In this document: positions 35,913 to 44,368 of the stretch, piece after piece
How positions within the stretch are numbered: the first letter of the stretch is position 1
How the letters are laid out: every line of letters begins with the position of its first letter
DNA from: Tsukamurella ocularis
GTDB lineage: Bacteria; Actinomycetota; Actinomycetes; Mycobacteriales; Mycobacteriaceae
DNA length: 64,000 nt
Direction of reading: 5' to 3'
NCBI RefSeq assembly: GCF_024807615.1
Contig: NZ_JANUCJ010000006.1
Span: 1 to 64,000 of the forward strand
Position numbers and translations under genes: made by a program
The notes under the pieces: model-generated
Databases searched by the model: none
The model's input: the letters and a program-made list of their open reading frames with translations, nothing else
Told to the model about the DNA's origin: nothing

Positions 35913-36520
35913 TCACCGAGAAGTCCAGCGAGTCCCACCCGGGCACGAAACCGCGCGGCTGCCCACGCCGACATCTCGCCTGATCAGATCCGCTGTTGCA
36001 CGAATCTGTTGAAGTCTTCGGGTGGCATGGTTCCCGCAGGCAAGTTCGGTGGTGGCAGCGGGGGTGGTGACGGGCATGCCGTGGATTTCGACGATGTCGT
36101 CGGGCGTGAGTGAGCGGGTGCGGTGGGCGATGACGTCGGCGCGTTTGATGTGGCGGTTTTTGGAGCCGAGTGCTAGGTGATACGGCGGCGCAGGGATTTG
36201 TCCGGCGTGGAGGACTTGGGCGGTGACGCCGGTGATGACTTCGCGGCAGTTGGTGGGGCGTTGGTCCATGGGGGTGCGGGTGTCGGCGGCGTACCAGGCG
36301 GCGCGCAGGCGGGCGAGGCCGGTGAGCGGGCGGGGGTGGGTGGTGTAGACGCCGCGGTTGTTGGTGCGGCGGATGAGCCCTTCGGCGACGAAGTCGGGGA
36401 AGGGCTGGTGGTTGACGCCGCGGCGGGCGGCTTCGGCGGTGGTGACGATGCCGTGGTGCCCTTAGGCGATGTCGAGGACGATCCTGCGTGCCTCGTCGAT
36501 TGCGGTATCTGCCAGTGCGT
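35913..36520 (-). pseudogene. AbiEi-like antitoxin gene, broken by a nonsense codon
   Basis: The frame ADTAIDEARRIVLDIA-stop-GHHGIVTTAEAARRG is followed by GVYTTHPRPLTGLARLRAAW, HLALGSKNRHIKRADVIAHR and TPDDIVEIHGMPVTTPAATT. It aligns throughout with the neighbouring AbiEi-like protein at 36173-37510 (for example FALGSITRLINRPGIIAHR). TAA interrupts it early in the helix-turn-helix; a CAA-to-TAA change would explain it. The C-terminus after about RRLQQIRATADL also departs from the paralogue. Confidence 0.7.
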
Positions 36521-37510
36521 CGCCCCCCCTTTAGCCGCGCTGCGCCGCAGGTGTCGCGCGGATCCGGCAACGGGCGTGGAGAGTTGCAGGCGGATCCGTT
36601 CTTGGCGGGTGCCGTCGAAGAGCGCGACGCGGTCGCGGGTGATGTCGGCGAACCGGTTGAGGTAGCGGTCGGCCGCCAGGGCGCCGGCCACCTTGTCTGG
36701 GTCGGCTATTGCGCGGCATACGTGGGTGAGGGCGTCGATGAAGTGGTCGGTGATGGCGGTGCGATTGTCGTCCCTGCTGATCTGGATGCGCCAGAACCCA
36801 ACCTGATGCCAGTCGACGCCCAGGATCGCCGCCGAGGCCAGGGCGGGGTTGGCTCCGGAACGAATGAAGAGGTCTGCGAGGACCTGTCGGGGGTCGTGTT
36901 TGGACCAGGGGTTGCCGAGCATATAGCCGAGTTGCTCGGGCACGTCTGTCCAATCGGCGCCGGCGGCGATGGTCTCGGCCAGCAGACGTGGCAAGGCTTG
37001 CTCGGGGTGCGGCCGGTAGCTGCGCATGAGATCGACAATCGCAGCAGCCACGGTCTGCGCTGGCAGACCGTCGACGATGACCACTTCGTCTGCGTCGATC
37101 GGTTGTCGATGGGCGATGATGCCGGGTCGGTTGATCAGTCTGGTGATCGAGCCGAGGGCGAACTCGAAGGGCTCGGCGGGCGGCCGGTGGGCATGGAGGT
37201 CGAGCGCGGTGTGGTGGCTAACGATATTCGCCCGCTGGTGTGCACGTTCCCATGGGGGTGCGGTGAGGTCGATCGCGATCCACGCCGCCTGCAGCCGATC
37301 ACGGGCAGAGAGCAGCTCTGGCGGGAACACCGAAAAGACGCCGCGGTATCCAGTCGGATAGACGGTGCCTCGAGCACCTGCCCGCGAGAGGGCGAGCGAG
37401 CTCACCCCTTCAGCTGCGGCGGCGCGGGTGGTGAGCATTCTGCGGCCACGGCGGGCGAGCGCGCGGACCCTCAGATCCGTCACAGCAACGGTCGCTTTCG
37501 ATCCAGTCAC
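36173..37510 (-). CDS. AbiEi-family (type IV antitoxin-like) protein
   Basis: The first ~330 residues look real: a winged-helix part (RRGRRMLTTRAAAAEGVSSL, then GTVYPTGYRGVFSV) and a second domain (HHTALDLHAH, then FALGSITRLINRPGIIAH). AbiEi proteins are repressor-antitoxins for AbiEii nucleotidyltransferase toxins, but no AbiEii gene is seen here. The last ~110 residues are Pro/Ser/Thr-rich read-through opposite the broken paralogue. A run of seven G on the minus strand near 36526-36532 may have shifted the frame and removed the normal stop near 36530. The functional end is therefore uncertain. Confidence 0.6.
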   Translation of the reverse strand: MTGSKATVAVTDLRVRALARRGRRMLTTRAAAAEGVSSLALSRAGARGTVYPTGYRGVFSVFPPELLSARDRLQAAWIAIDLTAPPWERAHQRANIVSHHTALDLHAHRPPAEPFEFALGSITRLINRPGIIAHRQPIDADEVVIVDGLPAQTVAAAIVDLMRSYRPHPEQALPRLLAETIAAGADWTDVPEQLGYMLGNPWSKHDPRQVLADLFIRSGANPALASAAILGVDWHQVGFWRIQISRDDNRTAITDHFIDALTHVCRAIADPDKVAGALAADRYLNRFADITRDRVALFDGTRQERIRLQLSTPVAGSARHLRRSAAKGGATHWQIPQSTRHAGSSSTSPKGTTASSPPPKPPAAASTTSPSPTSSPKGSSAAPTTAASTPPTPARSPASPACAPPGTPPTPAPPWTNAPPTAAKSSPASPPKSSTPDKSLRRRIT

Positions 37511-37743
37511 AACGATTCAGCATCACAGATCAGCATCCCGAACGGGAGACGGCACTCCCGGAACGATCAATCCCGTAACCAACTTGTTATGAACCGTTGA
37601 GATCGTTGCACAGCAACATAATTCACCGCACGAGCGCCAACACGTAGAGGATGACACGCCACCATCTGTTGCGTGACTAACGAGGCGCATGGTGCTATTG
37701 GGGCTGTCGGTGTTCGTGATGTTGTATCGAGTGAGGGCTAGTG

Positions 37744-38781
37744 GTGAAGGTCAGGAAGCTGGTAACTGTCGGCGCTGTGAGCGCTGCGCTGCTCACGGCG
37801 GGGATTCCAGCAGCTCTCGCTGCCCCTGCAGGTCCCGCCGCTCCAGGTGGCGAGCGTTTGGTGACAGTCCTGGATCCGGCACCGAGTGCACCCGCGCAGG
37901 CTCGTCCAGGCGTTGCGGTGCGCCCGCAAGCCAAGCCTGCGACAGCGACCCCGCCCAGGACGCCCGCGCCAGCACCGAAGCCCGTCGCCGCACCGGTGGC
38001 CGCGCCAGTCGCGCCTGTCAATGTGAAGCCCGGCCCGCCGAAGCCCGCGAACCCCGTGGCCGGCCCGCCCGTCCCGGTGCGGCAGTCAGTGCCGCAACCG
38101 GGCGATATCCGCACCGGCGACTTCGCGGACACCTCGCGCGTGCTGACCACTCGGGACGGGTGGAGAGTGACGGTGAGCAAGTACGGCGAAAAGCTTGACA
38201 GCGTACCGCCTTTGAACCGCTCCCCCCAGAGTTTCGAAGGCTTCTCGAACGTCGGCGGACAGGTCACCATCGTGCAAGCCGACCCGAAAGTCAAACCCGC
38301 AGCCAAGCTCAAGAGCGTCACCTTGACCACGGGCGTCCACGTCGGCTGCGCGGTCACCGCCGACAGCGCCACCATCGGCGGCTCCCTGTCGAACGCCACT
38401 ACCGCTTCCGTCACCCCCACGGTGACCGCGTCAGGCACCGTCACCGGCCAGGGACAGGGAGGCTCGAGCGGCGGGCAAGGCGGCGGCAGCGTCTCCGGCA
38501 CCGGAACCGGCAGCCTCTCCGGCACCGTCTCAGACACCGTCACGGAGACCGGCAGCATCTCCGGTGTCATCAAGCCCGGTACCACCAAAGATATCCCCTT
38601 CGCCAAGAAGGCTGTCACCGGCCCGAACGTGCAGACCATGACCCGCGACGTGCGGATCGCCGTAGACAACTGCATCGGCGGCGTCCAAGTACGCTCCTAC
38701 GCCACCGTCGCGATTTCCACTGACCGTACCGACGACACCGTCACCACCTTCGGTAAGCCCGTCTTCCTCGTGCGTCCCTAG
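37744..38781 (+). CDS. MspA-family porin-like protein with Pro-rich and Gly-rich inserts
   Basis: This ~345-residue secreted protein has a signal peptide (ending ALAAPAG, about residue 30). A Pro/Ala linker (about 30-110) leads into an MspA-like core: LTTRDGWRVTVSKYGEKLDS, then VPPLNRSPQSFEGF, HVGCAVTADSA and the C-terminal VDNCIGGVQVRSYATVAIST and TTFGKPVFL. MspA proteins are octameric porins of the mycomembrane. Here the region that would form the long hairpins carries a Gly/Ser/Thr-rich insert (QGGSSGGQGGGSVSGTGTG). The two conserved Cys are kept. The GTG at 37744 is 6 nt after GAGGG; another GTG is at 37741. Confidence 0.85.
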   Translation: MKVRKLVTVGAVSAALLTAGIPAALAAPAGPAAPGGERLVTVLDPAPSAPAQARPGVAVRPQAKPATATPPRTPAPAPKPVAAPVAAPVAPVNVKPGPPKPANPVAGPPVPVRQSVPQPGDIRTGDFADTSRVLTTRDGWRVTVSKYGEKLDSVPPLNRSPQSFEGFSNVGGQVTIVQADPKVKPAAKLKSVTLTTGVHVGCAVTADSATIGGSLSNATTASVTPTVTASGTVTGQGQGGSSGGQGGGSVSGTGTGSLSGTVSDTVTETGSISGVIKPGTTKDIPFAKKAVTGPNVQTMTRDVRIAVDNCIGGVQVRSYATVAISTDRTDDTVTTFGKPVFLVRP

Positions 38782-38824
38782 AACCTAGAACCGGGGTCGT
38801 GAGTACCACTAGATCAGGGAAAGA

Positions 38825-39121
38825 GTGAGCGCACTGATAGATCCAGAAGCTGCACCGATGAGTGTCAGCACCGACGATGCCGCCGCTCGGCACCATCGCT
38901 CTGAGCGGAAAACGTTCGCCTGGAGGATGGTCGGACTGTTCATCGGCGCTATCCTGCTGTGTGGTTGCGCCGCGAGCGTCACCGCGCTGCCGTCCTGGGG
39001 GCAGACGATCGGTGTGCCGTGGGTCTTCCTCGGATTCACCCTGGTCATGCTCCTCGCGAGCCAGCTCGCCGTCGCCGGCGGACAAGCCCTCTGGGGCGCA
39101 TTGCGGGATGACGACGCATGA
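38825..39121 (+). CDS. Small two-helix membrane protein
   Basis: This 98-residue protein starts at GTG. A hydrophilic N-terminal ~30 residues are followed by two hydrophobic spans (about 34-55 and 64-86) joined by a short loop. It belongs to no recognised family. The stop overlaps the next start (ATGA), so it is probably coupled to the HTH-like membrane-anchored protein. Confidence 0.7.
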   Translation: MSALIDPEAAPMSVSTDDAAARHHRSERKTFAWRMVGLFIGAILLCGCAASVTALPSWGQTIGVPWVFLGFTLVMLLASQLAVAGGQALWGALRDDDA

Positions 39122-40110
39122 CGACCTCGCCCGAGTCCAATCGGTCAACGCTCGCTTCGTCACCCAGTGGAGCGGCGGAGGAATTCGCGACACGATTCAA
39201 GGATCTGTTCGTCGCCGCGGGCAGCCCCACGCTCGCGGCGACGGCCAACGCAGTCGGCGGGAAAATCACGGTCGGCGCACTCTCACATTGGCGCACCGGC
39301 CGGCATCTGCCCGCCCAGTTCAGCACCATCGAGCCGGTGCTGACATGGCTCATCGACCGCGCCCAGCGCCGAACAGCCGCGACAGCGAACGCGCCAACAG
39401 CATTGTGGCCGCTACGGACCTGGGAAACCCACTTCGAGCGCGCGAACGCCACGGACCCACACCGGCAAGCCGTCCTAGGAGCCCTCGACGCAGCCGATCA
39501 GGTCATCACCAGAGCCGACCTGGATCAAACCGCCCTCGCGCATCTAGCCGCGCAGCTGACCGCTGTCGACATCAACGCAGTCGCCTCCGCCACGCTGATC
39601 TACCGCCCTCAGCACCCGCCGCAGCTCGCCGCCACCTTCGACACGCTCGCCGCCGCCTACATCCTCACCCAACACTCCGCCACGAAACGGTGGGGCTGGG
39701 CATACTCGGAGCTGCTCACCGAATGGGCACCGCTCGTCGACTGGATCACCACACACCGAACCGCGCTCGCAACCCGATCAGCGCTCCTCGACGACGCCGT
39801 CCGGTGGGAGCAAGCCGGCAGGCCCGCAAGCCAGCTCTACCGCCACCGACGCCTCACCACGACCGCCAAAGCCCTCCACACCCTCAGCCCACTGACCGCT
39901 CTCCCACCATCGGGAAGCGACAACGCCTCGCGCTGGTTCGGACCCGCAACACCCGAACAGATCCCCGCCCCCGCCACCGAATTCTGGAACCGTTCACAAG
40001 AACACGCCCAAACAACACTGCGCACCCACAAGGCCATCCTGGCAACAGTATTCGCCGTAATCACCCTCGCCGTCGTCATCTCCGCCATCGCCGGAGCAAT
40101 GTTAAACTAA
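39118..40110 (+). CDS. HTH-like protein with C-terminal membrane anchor
   Basis: This is a 330-residue protein. Residues about 20-85 (EEFATRFKDLFVAAGSPTLA, then VGALSHWRTGRHLPAQF) look like the helix-turn-helix-type module often found at the N-terminus of actinobacterial signalling and conflict proteins. The middle is helical with many Ala and Thr. The last ~22 residues form one membrane span (ILATVFAVITLAVVISAIAG). It could be a membrane-tethered regulator or adaptor of the island. No catalytic motif is seen. Confidence 0.7.
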   Translation: MTTSPESNRSTLASSPSGAAEEFATRFKDLFVAAGSPTLAATANAVGGKITVGALSHWRTGRHLPAQFSTIEPVLTWLIDRAQRRTAATANAPTALWPLRTWETHFERANATDPHRQAVLGALDAADQVITRADLDQTALAHLAAQLTAVDINAVASATLIYRPQHPPQLAATFDTLAAAYILTQHSATKRWGWAYSELLTEWAPLVDWITTHRTALATRSALLDDAVRWEQAGRPASQLYRHRRLTTTAKALHTLSPLTALPPSGSDNASRWFGPATPEQIPAPATEFWNRSQEHAQTTLRTHKAILATVFAVITLAVVISAIAGAMLN

Positions 40111-40171
40111 CCACACACGTTTCGAGCTCCACCGAAACCCTCCACCCCCAACCGTGAAAGCGGGGAATAAT

Positions 40172-41005
40172 ATGGACTACCTCGATGTAATCGCCAAGTG
40201 GATCCGCGAGTTCAACGACGAGACGGTCGCTAATCCGGCCGAACTCACTGGCACCGAGCCCATCCCCGCATGGTGGGCAGAAGTCACCGGCCCCAACGGG
40301 GGCACGTTGCTCGCCAATAAATGGGATGAACTCGCCCCCACTGAGATTTTCCCGCAAACAAAGGCGTTGCTACGGTCCGAACACACACTCGGTGTAGCGA
40401 TTCTCCGCTCCTACCCCGGCGGCCCTGAGCATCCTGCGCGATGGAACCTCGTGGTCGCACTCGATCACTACCCAGATGACGACACGCAAGAAGGCCCGGT
40501 GATCATCCGCCTGGCAGTTCCACTCGATGCTCAAGCAACTCCGCCATGGTGGAGCTTCTTTCCGCCCTCTCTACGTTCCTTCTTTCTCCAGGCGCACCGT
40601 GATATCGGCGAAGGCGTGCTCACCGACCCGAGCGCTGGGGTAATTCTTGCGTCCCACCGGTTTGACCTCGATAACCCTGAGGACCTGTGCGCGTTCCAGC
40701 CAATGCCCGACCCGCGCGAGCTCGTTCTGGTCGCCGCCCCGGGCGAGGATCAGCTCTACCTCGACATCGGCCAGCAGACCTACCAGGGCTGGGAGGTTCC
40801 GGGGATCCACGACCTCGTCGGCGGCCCCCGTCCGGTCGACCTGCTCGAGACGATCGACGCATACATCGTCAACGACTACTCCTCACAGGAGGGGCTGCCC
40901 GAGACCGACGCCTCCCAGGCCATCTACCCGCCGCCCCTGCGGCCCCGCAACCCCGCCGTGGACTGGCCCAACGACCCGTTCTGGCAGGACAGGTACCGCC
41001 GCTAG
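40172..41005 (+). CDS. SUKH-like candidate immunity protein 1
   Basis: This 277-residue soluble acidic protein is paralogous to the genes at 44369 and 45354. Shared blocks are P-x-WW-x2-V near residue 35, the LLRSEHTLGVAI block, a PPWW segment in the middle and LYLDIGQQTYQGWEV near the C-terminus, followed by PRPVDLLETIDAY. The closing pattern resembles SMI1/KNR4 (SUKH) domains, a large immunity superfamily of polymorphic toxins. That assignment is inferred from pattern only. It precedes the toxin candidate by 237 nt. Confidence 0.7.
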   Translation: MDYLDVIAKWIREFNDETVANPAELTGTEPIPAWWAEVTGPNGGTLLANKWDELAPTEIFPQTKALLRSEHTLGVAILRSYPGGPEHPARWNLVVALDHYPDDDTQEGPVIIRLAVPLDAQATPPWWSFFPPSLRSFFLQAHRDIGEGVLTDPSAGVILASHRFDLDNPEDLCAFQPMPDPRELVLVAAPGEDQLYLDIGQQTYQGWEVPGIHDLVGGPRPVDLLETIDAYIVNDYSSQEGLPETDASQAIYPPPLRPRNPAVDWPNDPFWQDRYRR

Positions 41006-41033
41006 CCCGACACCCCCATGCCTTAATTGCCCG

Positions 41034-41086
41034 TTTATAGCGGGGTGGTGAAGCCCTATAAATTTATAGGGACCGTGGTCTATAAA
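41034..41086. promoter_or_regulatory. Repeated TTTATAG/CTATAAA sites with an 18-bp perfect palindrome
   Basis: CCCTATAAATTTATAGGG (41054-41071) is a perfect palindrome in an otherwise GC-rich genome. Further half-sites are TTTATAG at 41034-41040 and CTATAAA at 41080-41086. It lies upstream of the toxin candidate and downstream of immunity gene 1, so it may be an operator. The rest of 41006-41242 has no gene I can support. Confidence 0.6.
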
Positions 41087-41242
41087 ACTCGATTTCTACG
41101 TCCTGATCTGCAGCTTGGTCCGCGCTACGCGGTTCAAGCGGTTGACGTTCCCCTTCAATCCGGTGAACTGCAGCCATCAGGCGCACTCACTTCTCAGCGC
41201 GCCCACGTCTGTTGTTTGCGTTCGTCCGTGTGAAGGGGTTCT

Positions 41243-43270
41243 GTGATCGTGAGTGCTGCTGAGGTTACGAGACCGTCCAGTGCGGGTGAGAAGCCCCGCT
41301 CGATAGTCCTGCTGTCCGGGGTCCTGCTGACAGCGCTCGGCATCATCGGGATCGTCGCCGGCGTTCTGTTCTCCATCATCGCGCCGCAACTGCGGCCGGT
41401 CCCGCTGGTCTTTCTCGGGTTCTGGCTCGTGATGGTGTTCGTGGGCAAGGTCTTCTTCTCCGGTCTGACACGACTTCGGGAGGCCGGCCGATCCGCCCCT
41501 GCCCCCGAGCAGATCCGCGCCGCTGCAGCGGTCCTCGCAATCGTCGCCGCCACCTCCTTCGCCGGGGCATTCGTCGGCGCCGGCAGCAGCTGGGCTACCT
41601 GCCCGGGCGATGCGACCTGCCCACCCGGGCCAGGACCACAGCTGACTTTCACACCCCCCACCCAGCAGCAGACCACCGCACCCGGCCAACAAGGCCCGCA
41701 GCAGGGCGGCCAGCAAGACAATGGCATCGCCACCTCTCCCGCACAGGGAGGCAGCAACGACGGCGGCAACATCCAGGCCCAGACCCCGCAGTTCGGCACC
41801 CCCGGCCAGCAAGCACCCACCGTTCCGGGCAACGAACCTGATCAGCCGGCACAGGGAACAGCCCCCGCTCGCCCTACCGGACAGCAGCCCGAGGTCCGCA
41901 CGACCGCACCCGGACGCCCCACGCCCGCCACGACCACCCCCCGCCGGCCCCGGATCGAGGCGGATTCGTCCACCTCACGCACCACGACGCGATCACCCGC
42001 CGAGTCCAGTGCACCCCACAGGCCCTACACCACAGATAACGACGACGACCGCGACGAAGACGATGACCCGCCGATGTGGGCCTACCTCGTCAACGAGTCA
42101 ACCGCCCTCACCGCCGGCCGCCGCCTCCGCACCGGAAGCAGCACCCTGCGCCCCGGAAAGGCCGTCGCCGACACCCAAACCGCCTACTTGCGGACCTCCA
42201 CCCGCGTAATCCCCGGCCGCGTCGTCGATAAACCCGTCACCGGAACCCCAACCACCGGCGACGGACTCCCCAACCCCGACCCCTTCAAGTACTTCCGCGA
42301 CAAACTCACTGCAGGTCAGCGCCAGGCATACAAGAACATCCGCCCAGGATCTAAATACCGCGATGCAGCCCGCGAACGCGCGATAGCAGAATGGAAGAAG
42401 CGAATTGGGCAACCCAACCCGTGGGATCCGAATCACGCACCAATAACTGGAAATGAAGAGATCCATCCGGACCATCTAGTTCCGGTGCGCACTCTGGCGG
42501 CCTACCCGGGATTCGAGTACCTTCCAAAAGATATTCAGAGACAAATCGCCGACATGCCGGAGAACACTTGGCCTGTCCCCAAAGATCCAAACACCGACAA
42601 TGTTGATAAGCCTAAGCCGCTCTGGAAAAACGCGGACGGTAGCGATCTGGACCCGGAACTCATGGCGGAAGCCATTCGTCGGGTCAAGATCGCAGATAGT
42701 GCGATTCGAAAGCGGATCGTGAAGGAACTTCTTAACGACCGTGACGCCCTCCTTTCGCTCCTACGGGACATGGGCTACTCGGAAGAAGAGATCAAGAAGA
42801 TCATGGACCTGCCGCCTGACGCACTGCAGAAGTTCCTTGATGCAGTGATCAACGGTGAGCGGCCGCCGGTGCTGACAACCTCAGGGACAGACGGAAGCGA
42901 GTTGCTGCCGAAACCGTCGAAGGCGACCCCTGGTGAGCATCAAGGTGAGGCGCAGGGTGTCTTCGACTCGCCGCCGTTCGGGCCGGATCACAAGCTGCAC
43001 GCGTCGGACTTCTTCAAGGACGGATGGGAGCCGCCGGCAGCGGTCAGCCAGGCCCGCGACAAAGCCATCGACGCTCTGTGGACGGCCCTACAGAACTCCA
43101 AGGGCATGGTGACCACGCCAGAGCTCGATCAGGCATGGCACGACTACCAGGCGATCAACAGCGTTTACCAGGGATTAGTGCAGCAGCACTGGGCTGATAT
43201 CGGCCGCCCCGGCGGGGTGGCCCCGGATGTCCGAGCGATCTGCATCCCGGCGAACGTGGCGAAGGTCTAA
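41243..43270 (+). CDS. Membrane-anchored polymorphic toxin candidate with HNH-type domain
   Basis: This is a 675-residue protein. Three hydrophobic spans lie at about 20-42, 53-73 and 90-113. A Gln/Pro/Thr-rich, low-complexity linker (about 125-275) follows, which would be extracytoplasmic. From about residue 345 there is a compact domain with SKYRDAARERAIAEWKKRIG, EIHPDHLVPVRTL, ENTWPVPKDPNTDNVDK and LW. The DH...N...N arrangement suggests a treble-clef HNH-type nuclease. After a charged helical region a further ~100 residues end in AICIPANVAKV. The 42300-42870 stretch is visibly less GC-rich than the linker. Immunity-like genes flank it. Start at GTG 41243, 4 nt after AAGGGG; GTG 41249 is an alternative. 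Confidence 0.75.
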   Translation: MIVSAAEVTRPSSAGEKPRSIVLLSGVLLTALGIIGIVAGVLFSIIAPQLRPVPLVFLGFWLVMVFVGKVFFSGLTRLREAGRSAPAPEQIRAAAAVLAIVAATSFAGAFVGAGSSWATCPGDATCPPGPGPQLTFTPPTQQQTTAPGQQGPQQGGQQDNGIATSPAQGGSNDGGNIQAQTPQFGTPGQQAPTVPGNEPDQPAQGTAPARPTGQQPEVRTTAPGRPTPATTTPRRPRIEADSSTSRTTTRSPAESSAPHRPYTTDNDDDRDEDDDPPMWAYLVNESTALTAGRRLRTGSSTLRPGKAVADTQTAYLRTSTRVIPGRVVDKPVTGTPTTGDGLPNPDPFKYFRDKLTAGQRQAYKNIRPGSKYRDAARERAIAEWKKRIGQPNPWDPNHAPITGNEEIHPDHLVPVRTLAAYPGFEYLPKDIQRQIADMPENTWPVPKDPNTDNVDKPKPLWKNADGSDLDPELMAEAIRRVKIADSAIRKRIVKELLNDRDALLSLLRDMGYSEEEIKKIMDLPPDALQKFLDAVINGERPPVLTTSGTDGSELLPKPSKATPGEHQGEAQGVFDSPPFGPDHKLHASDFFKDGWEPPAAVSQARDKAIDALWTALQNSKGMVTTPELDQAWHDYQAINSVYQGLVQQHWADIGRPGGVAPDVRAICIPANVAKV

Positions 43271-43275
43271 ACCCT

Positions 43276-44298
43276 GTGGAAGCGAGAAGGATGAACGAGC
43301 AGAACTCATCATCGTGCTGCGGCACCAACAACAGCGCCACCTCGTCGGCGGCCGCCGGTCAGCGCGGCCGCCACGCCGCAGCACCGCAGGACATGACCGC
43401 CGTGCAACGCGGTTCGGGCGTGCATGACAGCTGGCAGGTCCGCGTCGGGCCGAAGCCGTTCCTGATGGGTGACTTCACCGGTGCCGGCAACGACGCCGAC
43501 GGCGAAGGCCCCGCGCATCCAGTTGGGCTTAACGCCTACAGCATTGACGCGACCACTGTCACCAATGCTCAGTTCGCACGGTTCGTCGCTGCCACCAGCT
43601 ACGTCTCCACCGCCGAGCAGCGCGGCACCTCATCGGTGTTCTACCTCCAGGTCCCACCGACTGCCACCATCCACGGCACACCCGACCCGCAGGCATGGTG
43701 GTGGCAAACGGTCGAGGGAGCGTACTGGCGGGCACCGTTCGGCGCCGGCAGTACCATCGAAGACCGGCCCGACCATCCCGTCGTGCACGTCTCGTACCTC
43801 GATGCCCACGCCTACTGCCAGTGGACCGGCCGCGCCCTCCCCACCGAAGCGCAGTGGGAGTGCGCCTCCCGCGGCACCATCCTCGGCGAGACCTACCCGT
43901 GGGGTGGACAACCACCCGTCGAGGGTGAACGGCTGAAGGTGAACATCTTCCGCGGCACCTTCCCGGACCAGCCGACCGCGCCGGTCGGCACGCTGCCCGT
44001 GATGGCGCTCCCGCCCAACGACATCGGCATGTACCAAACCGTCGGCAATGTCTGGGAATGGACCACCGACGCCTACGTACCGGACCTCTACGCAGAACGC
44101 GCCGCGCAAACCCTCACTACCGGAACCGCCGTTGATCCCCACACACCCGGAGATCCCGCACGAGATGAGTTCATCCTCCGCGGCGGAAGCTACCTCTGCC
44201 ACGACAGTTACTGCAACCGCTACCGCAACAGCGCCCGTATCCACGGCGCACCCGAAACAACCACCAGCCACACCGGGTTCCGCACAGTCCGAAGCTAG
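43276..44298 (+). CDS. Formylglycine-generating enzyme (SUMF1/FGE)
   Basis: This ~340-residue copper-dependent oxidase family converts Cys in CxPxR motifs to formylglycine, normally to activate sulfatases. The active-site block RGGSYLCHDSYCNRYRNSAR near residue 315 keeps both catalytic Cys and closely matches Streptomyces FGE. Other family blocks are FLMGDF, TNAQFARFVAAT, HPVVHVSYLDAHAYCQWTGR, LPTEAQWE and GNVWEWTTD. An N-terminal SSSCCGT extension has no clear role. No sulfatase is encoded in the window. It starts 5 nt after the toxin candidate's stop. GTG 43276 has GAAGG 10 nt upstream; ATG 43291 follows AGAAGG with no spacer. Confidence 0.9.
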   Translation: MEARRMNEQNSSSCCGTNNSATSSAAAGQRGRHAAAPQDMTAVQRGSGVHDSWQVRVGPKPFLMGDFTGAGNDADGEGPAHPVGLNAYSIDATTVTNAQFARFVAATSYVSTAEQRGTSSVFYLQVPPTATIHGTPDPQAWWWQTVEGAYWRAPFGAGSTIEDRPDHPVVHVSYLDAHAYCQWTGRALPTEAQWECASRGTILGETYPWGGQPPVEGERLKVNIFRGTFPDQPTAPVGTLPVMALPPNDIGMYQTVGNVWEWTTDAYVPDLYAERAAQTLTTGTAVDPHTPGDPARDEFILRGGSYLCHDSYCNRYRNSARIHGAPETTTSHTGFRTVRS

Positions 44299-44321
44299 CT
44301 GAACGCACTGCGTGCAGGCTG

Positions 44322-44342
44322 CCGACCGTCTCGGGCGGTCGG
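44322..44342 (+). terminator. Small hairpin after FGE gene
   Basis: CCGACCG pairs with CGGTCGG around a 7-nt loop, 23 nt past the FGE stop and before the next ribosome-binding site. There is no T run. It may be a weak terminator or a stabilising hairpin. Confidence 0.4.
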
Positions 44343-44368
44343 GTCGGGCAGCGAAGGAAGGTCGAACG

